Part shown: positions 16,529-25,361 of the stretch, in pieces | Layout of the letters: each line of letters begins with the position of its first letter | Position numbering within the stretch: position 1 is the stretch's first letter | Source of the DNA: Halobacteriovorax marinus SJ | Lineage (GTDB): Bacteria > Bdellovibrionota > Bacteriovoracia > Bacteriovoracales > Bacteriovoracaceae | DNA: 64,000 bases | Assembly: GCF_000210915.2 (NCBI RefSeq) | Contig: NC_016620.1 | Location: forward strand, 2,418,001 to 2,482,000 | Direction: 5' to 3' | Position numbers and translations under genes: made by a program | Notes under the pieces: generated by a model | Told to the model about the DNA's origin: nothing | What the model saw: the letters and a program-made list of their open reading frames with translations, nothing else | The model's database searches: none

Positions 16529-19201
16529 TTATGAATTTAAATTTCTTAAAACGTATTGGAGAATTCCACCATTTTTAAAGTAATTCAGCTCATCTAAAGT
16601 ATCAACTCTTGAATCAAGTGTTACTTTTTCAACGCTTCCATCAGCTTTAGTGATAGTCATCTCAAAGTTTTGCTTAGGAGAAAGCTTTCCATCAAGAGAC
16701 TTGATAGAGATTTTTTCACTTCCATCAAGACCTAAAGTCTTTCTCGTAACTCCCTGTGGGAATTGAAGAGGAAGAACACCCATACCAATAAGGTTTGATC
16801 TGTGAATTCTTTCAAAAGACTCAGTTACAACAGCTTTCACGCCTTGAAGATTAGTTCCCTTTGCGGCCCAGTCTCTAGATGATCCAGTTCCATATTCTTT
16901 ACCTGCTATAATAACAAGTTCAGTTCCAGCATCTTTGTACTTCATTGCTGCATCATAGATAGACATTTGTTCACCAGTTGGAAGGAACTTTGTATATCCA
17001 CCTTCTACACCAGGAACTAATTCATTTTTAATTCTAATATTTGCAAACGTCCCTCTCATCATTACATGGTGGTTACCACGACGTGAACCATAAGAGTTAA
17101 AGTCATATTGCTTAACGCCTCTATCAGCTAACCACTTACCTGCAGGCTGATCCATTTTAATTACACCAGCTGGAGAGATATGGTCAGTAGTTACAGAGTC
17201 ACCTAGAAGAGCAAGAATAGTTGCGTCTTTAACTTCATAAGTATCAATTGCTCCATCTTTAATATTTTCAAAGAAAGTTGGGTTTGCAATATATGTAGAC
17301 TTCTCATCCCAATCATATAGCTCGCCTTCCGGAGATTGTACTTTTTGCCAAAGTTCGTCACCTTCAAAAACATTTGAATAACGAGACTTATACATCTCAG
17401 AAGTAATATGCTTAAGAACAACTTCTTCAATTTCTTGATTAGATGGCCAAATATCTTTTAGATAAATATCATTCCCATCTTTATCCTTAGCAAGAACATC
17501 CGTTGCAACATTTACATTTAAATTACCTGCGATTGCATAAGCAACAACAAGTGGTGGAGAAGCTAGGAAGTTTGCTTTTACATCTGGAGAAATTCTTCCT
17601 TCGAAGTTTCTATTTCCAGACAGAACTGAAGTAGCAAGAATATCATTATCATTAATTGACTTAGAAATTGGTGCAGGAAGAGGTCCTGTGTTTCCAATAC
17701 AAGTTGTACAACCGTAACCAACAAGGTTGAAACCTAATGTATCTAGGTGCTCTTGAAGACCTGATTCTATTAGGTAGTCAGTTACAACTTTAGAACCTGG
17801 AGCTAAAGAAGTTTTAACCCATGGCTTAGACTGAAGACCAAGTGCCGCAGCTTTCTTAGCAACAAGTCCAGCTGCAACAAGTACAGAAGGGTTAGAAGTA
17901 TTCGTACAAGAAGTGATTGCTGCAACAACAACATTTCCGTGCTTCATTTTAAAGTCTTCACCTTCAACAGCAAATTCCTTGTGAAGATCAGATGGATTAT
18001 ATCCAAAAGTCTTAGGGAAGATCTCTTCTGTAAATTTAGTATTTGCTCCGTCTAGAACAATTTTATCTTGTGGTCTTTTTGGACCTGAAATACATGGAGT
18101 TACTGTAGAGAGATCAAGCTCAACAACACTTGTGAATACTGGATCAGCTTCACCTTCGTGTGCCCAAAGCCCCTGCTCTTTCGCATAAGACTCAACTAGA
18201 GCAACAGTCTCGTCGCTTCTTCCTGAAAGTTTCATATACTGAATAGTCTTCTCATCAATTGGGAAGAAACCACAAGTAGCACCGTACTCAGGGGCCATAT
18301 TGGCAAGAGTTGCTCTATCAGCAAGAGAGAGGTCTCTCATACCTGGTCCGTAGAACTCAACGAATTTACCAACAACACCATGCTTACGAAGGGCCTCAAC
18401 AACGTTAAGAACAAGGTCAGTTGCAGTAACACCTTCATTAAGTTTTCCATCTAATTTAAATCCTACAACTTCAGGAATTAGCATTGTTACAGGCTGTCCT
18501 AGCATTGCAGCTTCAGCTTCAATACCACCAACACCCCAACCAAGAACGGCTAGACCATTAATCATAGTAGTGTGTGAGTCTGTACCAACACAAGTATCAG
18601 GGTAAGCAACAGTTTCACCGTCTTTATCATTCGTCCAAACAACGTCTGCAAGATACTCTAGGTTTACTTGGTGAATAATCCCTGTCCCAGGAGGAACAAC
18701 TCTAAAGTTATTAAATGCTTTTTGTCCCCACTTAAGGAAGTTATATCTTTCAGCATTTCTTTCGTATTCAAGTTCTACGTTTTGCTCGAATGCTTCTTTA
18801 GTACCAAAGTGCTCAACTTGAACAGAGTGATCAATTACAAGGTCTACCGGTACAAGAGGGTTAATCTTTTGAGGATCACCACCAAGAACATTCATAGCGT
18901 TTCTCATGGCCGCTAAATCAACAACAGCTGGAACACCAGTAAAATCCTGCATAACAACTCTTGCTGGGTGATAAGCAATTTCATGATCAGACTTTTGACT
19001 GTCTGCCCACTTATTTAAAGCTTCAACATCGTTCCAAGTTACACTTGTACCGTTCTCATTTCTAAGAAGGTTCTCTAATAAAACTTTTAAAGACTTTGGA
19101 AGCTTATCAACATTTCCAAGACCCAGGGCCTTAGCTTCTTTGATTGAATAATAAGCATAGTTCTTACCATCAACATTAAGGGATTTTTTAACCTTACTCA
19201 T
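16529..19201 (-). CDS. acnA: Aconitate hydratase A
   Basis: An 890-residue TCA-cycle enzyme that isomerises citrate and isocitrate. The [4Fe-4S] cysteines are in [12 protein letters not shown] and [11 protein letters not shown]. The C-terminal swivel domain carries [14 protein letters not shown] with the substrate-binding Ser-Arg. Length and domain order match AcnA/IRP1-type aconitases. The start has AGAGGAGAG upstream. A leader of about 80 bases contains two small stem-loops (19232-19258). It ends in a strong terminator. AcnA-type enzymes can also bind RNA when the cluster is lost; nothing here tests that. Confidence 0.97.
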   Translation of the reverse strand: MSKVKKSLNVDGKNYAYYSIKEAKALGLGNVDKLPKSLKVLLENLLRNENGTSVTWNDVEALNKWADSQKSDHEIAYHPARVVMQDFTGVPAVVDLAAMRNAMNVLGGDPQKINPLVPVDLVIDHSVQVEHFGTKEAFEQNVELEYERNAERYNFLKWGQKAFNNFRVVPPGTGIIHQVNLEYLADVVWTNDKDGETVAYPDTCVGTDSHTTMINGLAVLGWGVGGIEAEAAMLGQPVTMLIPEVVGFKLDGKLNEGVTATDLVLNVVEALRKHGVVGKFVEFYGPGMRDLSLADRATLANMAPEYGATCGFFPIDEKTIQYMKLSGRSDETVALVESYAKEQGLWAHEGEADPVFTSVVELDLSTVTPCISGPKRPQDKIVLDGANTKFTEEIFPKTFGYNPSDLHKEFAVEGEDFKMKHGNVVVAAITSCTNTSNPSVLVAAGLVAKKAAALGLQSKPWVKTSLAPGSKVVTDYLIESGLQEHLDTLGFNLVGYGCTTCIGNTGPLPAPISKSINDNDILATSVLSGNRNFEGRISPDVKANFLASPPLVVAYAIAGNLNVNVATDVLAKDKDGNDIYLKDIWPSNQEIEEVVLKHITSEMYKSRYSNVFEGDELWQKVQSPEGELYDWDEKSTYIANPTFFENIKDGAIDTYEVKDATILALLGDSVTTDHISPAGVIKMDQPAGKWLADRGVKQYDFNSYGSRRGNHHVMMRGTFANIRIKNELVPGVEGGYTKFLPTGEQMSIYDAAMKYKDAGTELVIIAGKEYGTGSSRDWAAKGTNLQGVKAVVTESFERIHRSNLIGMGVLPLQFPQGVTRKTLGLDGSEKISIKSLDGKLSPKQNFEMTITKADGSVEKVTLDSRVDTLDELNYFKNGGILQYVLRNLNS

Positions 19202-19231
19202 TTAGGGCTCTCCTCTTTCAACTCAAGACCT

Positions 19232-19258
19232 CTTTGCGTCTAGCAAAGGGCTTAAGCC
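19232..19258 (-). promoter_or_regulatory. Stem-loops in the acnA leader
   Basis: CTTTGC/GCAAAG arms around five bases (19232-19248) sit next to a perfect 10-base palindrome GGCTTAAGCC (19249-19258). Both would lie in the 5' untranslated RNA between the promoter and the ribosome-binding site. A regulatory role is inference. Confidence 0.35.
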
Positions 19259-19285
19259 TCTTCTTTCTAAAATCAATTTAGAGGA

Positions 19286-19314
19286 AGTATACTTTAAAAG
19301 AGACTGAACGTCAC
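19286..19314 (-). promoter_or_regulatory. Candidate sigma70 promoter of acnA
   Basis: Minus strand GTGACG (19314-19309), 17 bases, TATACT (19291-19286). It predicts a leader of roughly 80 bases. Confidence 0.5.
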
Positions 19315-19357
19315 CTAAACAAGCTGGATAAAGGTCTTAAAATAAAGAAAAATAAAC

Positions 19358-20044
19358 CTAGGCATCTAGTCGGTCAGACAATAACGCCCAACGTCCACCG
19401 CCCTCAGAGCGGATCATATAGCCTACGGTATGAAGCTTTCTTCTTAGATTGTAGAGGTGAACATCGACTGTCTTAGGGTGAACATTAGTTCTTCCCCAGA
19501 CTTTTTCTAAAATATCGTCACGAGTCACAGTTCTATCTCTTGAATCTAGAAATAGTGAAAGTAATTGCTTCTGCTTAGATGTCAGATTATCGATATCAAT
19601 TCCATCGATTTTAACTTTCTTATGTCCAGAGCTGGCCATACTCGGTCTAGCTGGACCAGAGAGCACATTCTCAATTTTTACTAGAAGCTCATTCTTTTTA
19701 AATGGCTTTGTTAAATAATCGAGAGCTCCCTCTTTGAAGCAAAATCTAAGAGCATCAATATCATCAATTGAAGAAACAATTATAAAAGGAATATTTAAAA
19801 TATTAGAATCTTTAGAGTTCGTTAGAAAGTTTAAGAAATTCCCATCCCCTAGCATTAAATCGGCAATAATCATCTGAGGTAATTCAGATGTAGGAGTGTT
19901 CTCAAGCCCTTCAGTAAATGAGTCTAAGCGATCAAAGTATCTAGTCGAATATCTGTGATCAAGAGTCTGCTCGTAAACAAATTGACAGCCCTTATCGTCC
20001 TCTAGAATCCAAATTGATTTATTTGTATTAATTGCATCACTCAT
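19358..20044 (-). CDS. OmpR-type response regulator
   Basis: 228 residues. The receiver domain (about 10-125) has the acidic pair in LEDDKG, phospho-acceptor Asp62 (IIADLMLGDG) and Lys113 (LTKPFKK). A winged-helix DNA-binding domain (about 140-222) follows, with VHPKTVDVHLYNLRRKL as recognition region. It overlaps the upstream kinase-like gene by eight bases, so the two are one operon and probably one signalling pair. The target genes are not evident. The C-terminal wing ends in GGGRWALL, close to the usual RGxGY pattern. Confidence 0.9.
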   Translation of the reverse strand: MSDAINTNKSIWILEDDKGCQFVYEQTLDHRYSTRYFDRLDSFTEGLENTPTSELPQMIIADLMLGDGNFLNFLTNSKDSNILNIPFIIVSSIDDIDALRFCFKEGALDYLTKPFKKNELLVKIENVLSGPARPSMASSGHKKVKIDGIDIDNLTSKQKQLLSLFLDSRDRTVTRDDILEKVWGRTNVHPKTVDVHLYNLRRKLHTVGYMIRSEGGGRWALLSDRLDA

Positions 20045-20735
20045 CTAAAACCTTCATATTCAATTCAACTCTAAAATTTTGATCTTCACTAATGACTTCC
20101 ATTGTATAGAGATCAGAATCAAGAATTACTTTATGTCCTAAGTTCTTTCTATGTACTTTCGCGCCTGGCGATGAACTTTCATCTAGCCCTTCAAATACGC
20201 GTGTTTCTACAGATTTACTACTACATAGTGTAAACTGACAATGTTGAGAGTCAAGTTTTTTTAGTGTTAGTTCAACGTCTAACCCGTCTATTTGACCCTT
20301 TTTGAGTTCCTCAAGATAAATTGCCATTACTGAGAAGATCACACCACCTACTTCAGAGTATGGAGCACTAAGTCGCCACTCTTGCATCTCAGCGTCAATT
20401 TTAAAATTGATCTTTTTAAATTCATTCCAAAAATTGACCTGAACAGCATGAAGGACGTTCTCTAAAAATGTTCGTGCTGAAATTGCACCCTCAACAGGAG
20501 AATCTTTCTTAATATATGTACGATAAAAAGAAATAATATCTGTTAGCTCATCGAGACTCGACTGTAGTCGATCCAAATACTTCTTCCCATCTTCAGATAT
20601 TTGATCCTCAAGCTCCTCTACGCAAAACTGCATAACGTGAACCTGTCCAGAGATATCGTGAGCCGCAACACTTGATGTTTCAAGCATAGCGTCAACATAG
20701 TTTTTCAAATCTAATCTACTCATAAGTACATCCAT
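20037..20735 (-). CDS. Histidine-kinase-like protein with DHp domain and degenerate ATPase region
   Basis: 232 residues from the chosen start. A phosphoacceptor-type helix pair is at about 15-75, with His26 in SVAAHDISGQV. The second half (about 85-232) aligns in layout with a kinase ATP-binding domain, but I see no N-box asparagine and no DxGxG motif. That resembles ChpT-like histidine phosphotransferases more than an autokinase. A perfect -10 TATAAT (20756-20751) lies 15 bases before the ATG at 20735, so longer in-frame starts would precede the transcript; Met at 20723 is an alternative. It is co-transcribed with the OmpR-type regulator. How it receives phosphate is unknown. Confidence 0.65.
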   Translation of the reverse strand: MDVLMSRLDLKNYVDAMLETSSVAAHDISGQVHVMQFCVEELEDQISEDGKKYLDRLQSSLDELTDIISFYRTYIKKDSPVEGAISARTFLENVLHAVQVNFWNEFKKINFKIDAEMQEWRLSAPYSEVGGVIFSVMAIYLEELKKGQIDGLDVELTLKKLDSQHCQFTLCSSKSVETRVFEGLDESSSPGAKVHRKNLGHKVILDSDLYTMEVISEDQNFRVELNMKVLDE

Positions 20736-20845
20736 GTATCTGTAATTTATATTATAGGACAATTTTGTCATTGCATCTAGACAAATTATTTTTTGGAGTG
20801 ATTTCTGTTTTAGCAAAGACAAACCCAGCTCCCCATGCTAGTTAG

Positions 20846-21580
20846 ATGCACATGAAAAAAGATAAATTCTTCGCTAAGGAAATGAGCTCTATCCAGAGTT
20901 TTGAGTTTAATCACGACGTGGCCGAGGTCTTTGATGACATGGTCAGCAGATCTGTCCCATTCTATGACGAAATCCATAGAATTATTCTAGATCTGGTAGA
21001 TAGAAAATATAATGGCGGGGCCATCTATGATCTAGGTTGCTCGACTGCCACAACAATCTCCATTCTAGATAAACACTTCAAAAAAAGAGGAATCCCCTCA
21101 CCTGACTATATCGGAATTGATAATTCCTCACCTATGCTAGTTAAGGCGAAAGAAAAAATTAAAAAGAATAAAGTCGAAAACGCAGAATTTATTTGTAGCG
21201 ATATTGCCGATGTAGCCTTTAGAAAGTCGGGCATGATTATTATGAACTACACGCTGCAATTTATTAAGCCTACATCACGACCAGAGCTTTTAAAGAAAAT
21301 ATATAAGTCGCTCGATAAAGGCGGAATGTTTATCTTGGCAGAGAAGATTAAGTGTTCTGGTCACACTATCAATGATCTTCTTATTGAACTTTATTATGAC
21401 TTCAAAAGAAGAAATGGTTACTCTGAACTTGAAATTTCTCAAAAGAGAGAAGCCCTAGAAAATGTACTCATTCCAATTACTCCCGAGAAGCAAATTGAGC
21501 TTCTAAAGAAAGCGGGCTTTAAAAAAGTTGAAATGATTTTCAGATGGTATAACTTCGCTTGTTATCTAGGAGTAAAGTAA
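20846..21580 (+). CDS. cmoA: Carboxy-S-adenosylmethionine synthase CmoA
   Basis: 244 residues. CmoA converts SAM and prephenate to carboxy-SAM, the donor used by CmoB to make 5-carboxymethoxyuridine at tRNA position 34. The family N-terminal motif (FNHDVAEVFDDMVSRSVPFY) and SAM-binding motif YDLGCSTA are clear. It runs into cmoB with a shared TAATG. The start may be ATG 20846 or ATG 20852; neither has a visible ribosome-binding site. It is divergent from the kinase-like gene with only about 110 bases between them. Confidence 0.95.
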   Translation: MHMKKDKFFAKEMSSIQSFEFNHDVAEVFDDMVSRSVPFYDEIHRIILDLVDRKYNGGAIYDLGCSTATTISILDKHFKKRGIPSPDYIGIDNSSPMLVKAKEKIKKNKVENAEFICSDIADVAFRKSGMIIMNYTLQFIKPTSRPELLKKIYKSLDKGGMFILAEKIKCSGHTINDLLIELYYDFKRRNGYSELEISQKREALENVLIPITPEKQIELLKKAGFKKVEMIFRWYNFACYLGVK

Positions 21581-22572
21581 TGTCACTAGACTACCTTCTT
21601 CCCTACAAAGAAAAGCTCAACTTCGATGCCCTTCTAGAACTTAAGAAAGATCGAGATACATGGATTGATAGAAAATCAAATCTAGAACTAAAGAATATTT
21701 TAGAAAGTCTTCCCTCTCTTGAGAAGAGTTCAGTTGATCTCGCTTGTGATGCCGTCAAGATTGGGGATAGAAGTGATCTAGACCCTGAGACTGCCTCTAA
21801 AGTTATTGAGTTGGCAAAAGGGCTCAAACCTTGGAGAAAAGGTCCTTTTAATTTCTATGGAGAATTGATTGATGCTGAATGGAGAAGTGACTTCAAATGG
21901 AATCGCTTGAAGGATCACGTAGACAATCTAGAGGGTAAGACTGTTTTAGATATCGGTTGTAATAATGGTTATTTTCTCTTTAGAATGGCCGCTCAAAACC
22001 CAGAGTTATTACTGGGAATAGATCCAGTAGTACCTTGTGAAACACAATTTAAATTCCTACAGCACTTTGCAAAAGTACCCAACCTACATTTTGAAATGTT
22101 TGGAGTGGAACACCTCAACCACTTCAAAGAAGTTTTTGATGTGATTTTTTCAATGGGTATCATTTATCATCACCGTCACCCACTTGAGCAACTTATTCAT
22201 ATTAGAGAGGCGCTAAAGCCTGGCGGTCAGGCGATTATTGAAACAATTGGTATCCCTGGTGAAGAGAGCTACGCCCTCTTCCCTGAAGATCGCTATGCCA
22301 AAATGAGAAATGTCTTCTTTGTTCCAACTCTTAGTTGTTTTATTAATTGGTGCAAGAAAGCAAAGCTCATTGATGTAGAAGTTGTAGCCGCGACACCGCT
22401 GACTTTTGAGGAACAAAGGTTAACAGATTGGTGTCCACCTCCAAGTCAATCTTTAGAAGACTTCTTAGATCCAAATGATACATCAAAAACAATTGAAGGC
22501 CATCCGGCTCCAATGAGATTTTGCCTTAAGGCAAGGAAGAAACCGGCACAGAATGCTAGCAAAAACATCTAA
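21580..22572 (+). CDS. cmoB: tRNA U34 carboxymethyltransferase CmoB
   Basis: 330 residues from the ATG at 21580, which shares its A with the cmoA stop and has AGGAG seven bases upstream. CmoB transfers the carboxymethyl group of carboxy-SAM to 5-hydroxyuridine at the tRNA wobble position, widening codon reading. The SAM motif VLDIGCNNGYF and family motifs PWRKGPFNFYGELID (about 83-97) and YHHRHPLEQL are present. It forms an operon with cmoA and overlaps the next gene by 20 bases. Confidence 0.95.
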   Translation: MSLDYLLPYKEKLNFDALLELKKDRDTWIDRKSNLELKNILESLPSLEKSSVDLACDAVKIGDRSDLDPETASKVIELAKGLKPWRKGPFNFYGELIDAEWRSDFKWNRLKDHVDNLEGKTVLDIGCNNGYFLFRMAAQNPELLLGIDPVVPCETQFKFLQHFAKVPNLHFEMFGVEHLNHFKEVFDVIFSMGIIYHHRHPLEQLIHIREALKPGGQAIIETIGIPGEESYALFPEDRYAKMRNVFFVPTLSCFINWCKKAKLIDVEVVAATPLTFEEQRLTDWCPPPSQSLEDFLDPNDTSKTIEGHPAPMRFCLKARKKPAQNASKNI

Positions 22573-22924
22573 GGCCATATTTATTGCTTTTGGATTTATC
22601 TCTCTGCTACTTGGAGTGTTGGGAATCTTTTTACCTCTTCTTCCAACAACCCCACTACTCATTCTAAGTGCCTTCTGTTTTTCAAAAGGCAGTGAGAAAC
22701 TACATAGCTGGCTTTTAAGTAGGCCTAAGATTGGTGGAATTATAAAAGACTGGGAGGAGAATAAGGTTATTAGACCAAAGGCAAAACTCATCTCTGCCAT
22801 TATGATCATACTTCTCTTTGGCTACACACTCATTTTTGTAAAGGTTCACATTACAATTAAAATCATCAGCACACTTATAGGAATAAGCGTGCTTAGTTTT
22901 ATCTTAACAAGAAAGTCTGCTTAA
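22553..22924 (+). CDS. YbaN-like inner-membrane protein (DUF454)
   Basis: 123 residues with three or four transmembrane helices. The family motif GIFLPLLPTTPLLILSAFCF near residues 25-45 and the following SEKLHSWL are typical of DUF454/YbaN. The function of the family is unknown. The start overlaps the end of cmoB by 20 bases, so it is the third gene of that operon. It ends four bases inside the convergent methyltransferase gene. Confidence 0.88.
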   Translation: MLAKTSKAIFIAFGFISLLLGVLGIFLPLLPTTPLLILSAFCFSKGSEKLHSWLLSRPKIGGIIKDWEENKVIRPKAKLISAIMIILLFGYTLIFVKVHITIKIISTLIGISVLSFILTRKSA

Positions 22925-23559
22925 TTTTTTCGGGCCACACATGCCAGCCACGGCTGTTCACTTCTAGGTAGTCCCTCAGGTCTATAGTAATGATCTTCCA
23001 GAGTTAATCCAACCGCCTCTAGGTGCTCATTGAACTCCTCTAATTCCATATAGTACCCATATCTAGCTCCGTTAAATCCTTCAGAGTTTCCTCTTGGGTT
23101 TGAAGAAAAGAGAACTCCTCCCTTTTTCAATGAAGCTACAATATCTCCAAGTACTCTTCGAAATTCAGACTTCGGAATATGAAAGAGACTTGCATTGGCA
23201 AATATACCATCAAAGTAATTTTCTCTTAGTTCTAACTCTAGAAAGTTTTGATGAAGAACTTCTGAACCAGAGTGTTCTTTTGCCATAGAGACAAAATTCT
23301 CACAACCATCTAATCCCGTAGGAATATGTCCAAGGTTTTTAAGTGCGAGTGTGTCTCTTCCCGGACCACACCCGAAATCTAAAATTCGATAAGGTGCATC
23401 TGCTTTTATGGATTGTAAAAGTGCATTTATATTTTGTGAAACATCGTGATCCTTAGTCCCTTGCCAAAACAAATCGGATCTTTCACTATAGTGACCGAGA
23501 GTGGATTCTGTAATATTTTTCAATTCTTTTGATTCACTTATTTTCAAGGAATACTCCAT
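22921..23559 (-). CDS. Class I SAM-dependent methyltransferase
   Basis: 212 residues from the ATG at 23559. Motif I ILDFGCGPGRDTLAL and motif II LDGCENFVSMA define a Rossmann-fold methyltransferase, close to the UbiE/Methyltransf_25 type. No substrate signature is seen. The start is uncertain: the ATG pairs base for base with the divergent gene's ATG (CATG) and has no ribosome-binding site. An in-frame TTG at 23547 has GGAG six bases upstream and is perhaps the real start. Confidence 0.8.
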   Translation of the reverse strand: MEYSLKISESKELKNITESTLGHYSERSDLFWQGTKDHDVSQNINALLQSIKADAPYRILDFGCGPGRDTLALKNLGHIPTGLDGCENFVSMAKEHSGSEVLHQNFLELELRENYFDGIFANASLFHIPKSEFRRVLGDIVASLKKGGVLFSSNPRGNSEGFNGARYGYYMELEEFNEHLEAVGLTLEDHYYRPEGLPRSEQPWLACVARKN

Positions 23560-24658
23560 GGAAGTTCAAATTTTTAATTCTATAAATGATATCAAAGAAA
23601 TTGACTGGAACCAACTTGTACATAGTGACGATATCTTTAACAAATATCACTTCCATAGGGCCCTAGAAAACTCAAAGAGCATTGGTGCAGAGAGGGGCCA
23701 ACTCCCCTTTTATATTACGATTAGAGAGGGCAAAGAATTACAGGCCGCGTGCGTGGTCTACCTCAAGACCCACAGCTACGGTGAGTATATCTTTGATTGG
23801 TCATGGGCTGATTTTGTAGAGAGAAGTGGCCACTCTTATTATCCTAAATTAGTCGCACAAAACCCCTTCACTCCAGTTATCAACAGAAAATTCTTAGGAG
23901 ATTTACAATTTGTCCCTCAACTATTAGAGGAAATAGATACGCTTGCTAAGAATCTCAAGTGCTCTTCCTCTCACCTTCTCTTTTTAGAAAATAAAGAATC
24001 GAAGAAAGTTAGTGAGAGTTATAAGAGTAGATCTTCTTTTCAGTATCACTGGAAAAATAGAGGCTATAAGAGTTTTGAACATTTTTTAAACTCTTTAAAA
24101 AGCAGAAAATCAAAGCAAATTAGAAAAGAGAGAGCTTCAGACTTACTTATTAAAGTCATTGAAGGGAGCGAGCTTTCCAATTTTGGTTCGAAGTTCTATG
24201 CGCTTTATCAGTCAACGATTGATAAGAAGAGATCCTTCGCCTATCTCACTCCAGAGTTTTTTAATTACATCTTTAATCACTTACAAGAAAGTACGATGCT
24301 CATCGCTGCATTTAAAGAGCAGAATCTAGTTGCAGCATCACTCTTTTTCAAAGGAGAGAAGAAATTATATGGAAGATATTGGGGTGCTCTTGAAGAGTAT
24401 AAGAATCTTCACTTTGAGCTATGTTACTACCAAGGAATTGAATACTCTATAAAATATAATTACGAAACTTTTGAGGCCGGTGCTCAGGGTGAGCATAAAA
24501 TCCCAAGAGGCTTTGAACCAACTCTGATTAATAGTGCTCATTGTATTTATAATGAATTATTTCAGGGTCCAATTTACAATTTTATTGATCAAGAAGCTTT
24601 AGAAGTTGAAAAGATAATATCTGAACTAAGTCATAGACTTCCTTTTAAGAAAGTCTAA
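23558..24658 (+). CDS. COG3146-type GNAT-fold protein (FemAB-like, DUF482)
   Basis: 366 residues. The family is annotated as predicted N-acyltransferase or peptidogalycan biosynthesis protein. Typical motifs are the HFHRALENS-like N-terminus, FDWSWADFVE, the basic KSRKSKQIRKER, YFQGIEYSI-like YYQGIEYSIK and FEAGAQGEHKIPRGF near the C-terminus. Two GNAT halves as in FemAB proteins suggest transfer of an acyl or aminoacyl group. The reaction is unknown. The start at 23558 has AAGGA upstream; that site lies inside the divergent methyltransferase gene. Confidence 0.85.
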   Translation: MEVQIFNSINDIKEIDWNQLVHSDDIFNKYHFHRALENSKSIGAERGQLPFYITIREGKELQAACVVYLKTHSYGEYIFDWSWADFVERSGHSYYPKLVAQNPFTPVINRKFLGDLQFVPQLLEEIDTLAKNLKCSSSHLLFLENKESKKVSESYKSRSSFQYHWKNRGYKSFEHFLNSLKSRKSKQIRKERASDLLIKVIEGSELSNFGSKFYALYQSTIDKKRSFAYLTPEFFNYIFNHLQESTMLIAAFKEQNLVAASLFFKGEKKLYGRYWGALEEYKNLHFELCYYQGIEYSIKYNYETFEAGAQGEHKIPRGFEPTLINSAHCIYNELFQGPIYNFIDQEALEVEKIISELSHRLPFKKV

Positions 24659-25361
24659 AACCATTTTCAAATGCCGAATACTTCTTAAGAGGTAGTCTTG
24701 AATTAATAATCATCTTTTGACCTTTAAAAAAGCAGTAACATGGCCCATGAAATTTGATCGAATGATCTTCAATTATTATTCCACTCCCATCAGGTAGAGC
24801 ATAGAGAGGAATATTGAGAGACTTGGAATACTTAATTAAGTCATCATCATAGCGTTTAGAATTTTTATAATGGGGAAAGAACTCAAAGCGCACTAAGTTC
24901 ATTGCTTTAAAGTTTGATATTCGAACGTCATTATCATCTCTATCAAACTCAGGGAAACCTGCTGTCTCAATTCTTGGAGTCATTAAAATTCCTCCAGCAC
25001 TAAGACCAGTAAGCACTCCACCCTTGGCCACAAACTCTTTTAAGTGTCTCATCATGCCACTCTTTCTTAGGTATTTGAGAAAGTAGTATGTATTTCCACC
25101 GTCTAAGTGAATGATATCGCTTTTAAGAACTTCTTTTAAAAGAATTTCATCGTAAGGAATATCAATTGGAAAGTGAAGAAATTGTGTTACCCCATGGCGC
25201 GAGTATTGATTCACAAATTCTTTAAAATCATATTCTGATTCGTATGACCAAGATGGTATAAACGCCATCTTAGGCCTTGCCTTGTTGGTAAGATTTAAAG
25301 CGATTTGATCCAATTCAAAATTATCATCCCTATCGCCTCCAGAATAAAAAACTAACTTCAC
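24645..25361 (-). CDS. Peptidase E-like serine hydrolase (S51)
   Basis: 238 residues. The nucleophile is Ser121 in the elbow GLSAGGILM, preceded by the family motif HLDGGNTYYFL. A later YALPDGSGIII matches the S51 core. S51 enzymes include alpha-aspartyl dipeptidase (peptidase E) and cyanophycinase, both cleaving after Asp. No signal peptide is visible, so it acts in the cytosol. The start overlaps the stop of the SelO-like gene (ATGA), so the two are translated together. Whether it degrades dipeptides or a polymer is open. Confidence 0.88.
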   Translation of the reverse strand: MKLVFYSGGDRDDNFELDQIALNLTNKARPKMAFIPSWSYESEYDFKEFVNQYSRHGVTQFLHFPIDIPYDEILLKEVLKSDIIHLDGGNTYYFLKYLRKSGMMRHLKEFVAKGGVLTGLSAGGILMTPRIETAGFPEFDRDDNDVRISNFKAMNLVRFEFFPHYKNSKRYDDDLIKYSKSLNIPLYALPDGSGIIIEDHSIKFHGPCYCFFKGQKMIINSRLPLKKYSAFENGFRLS

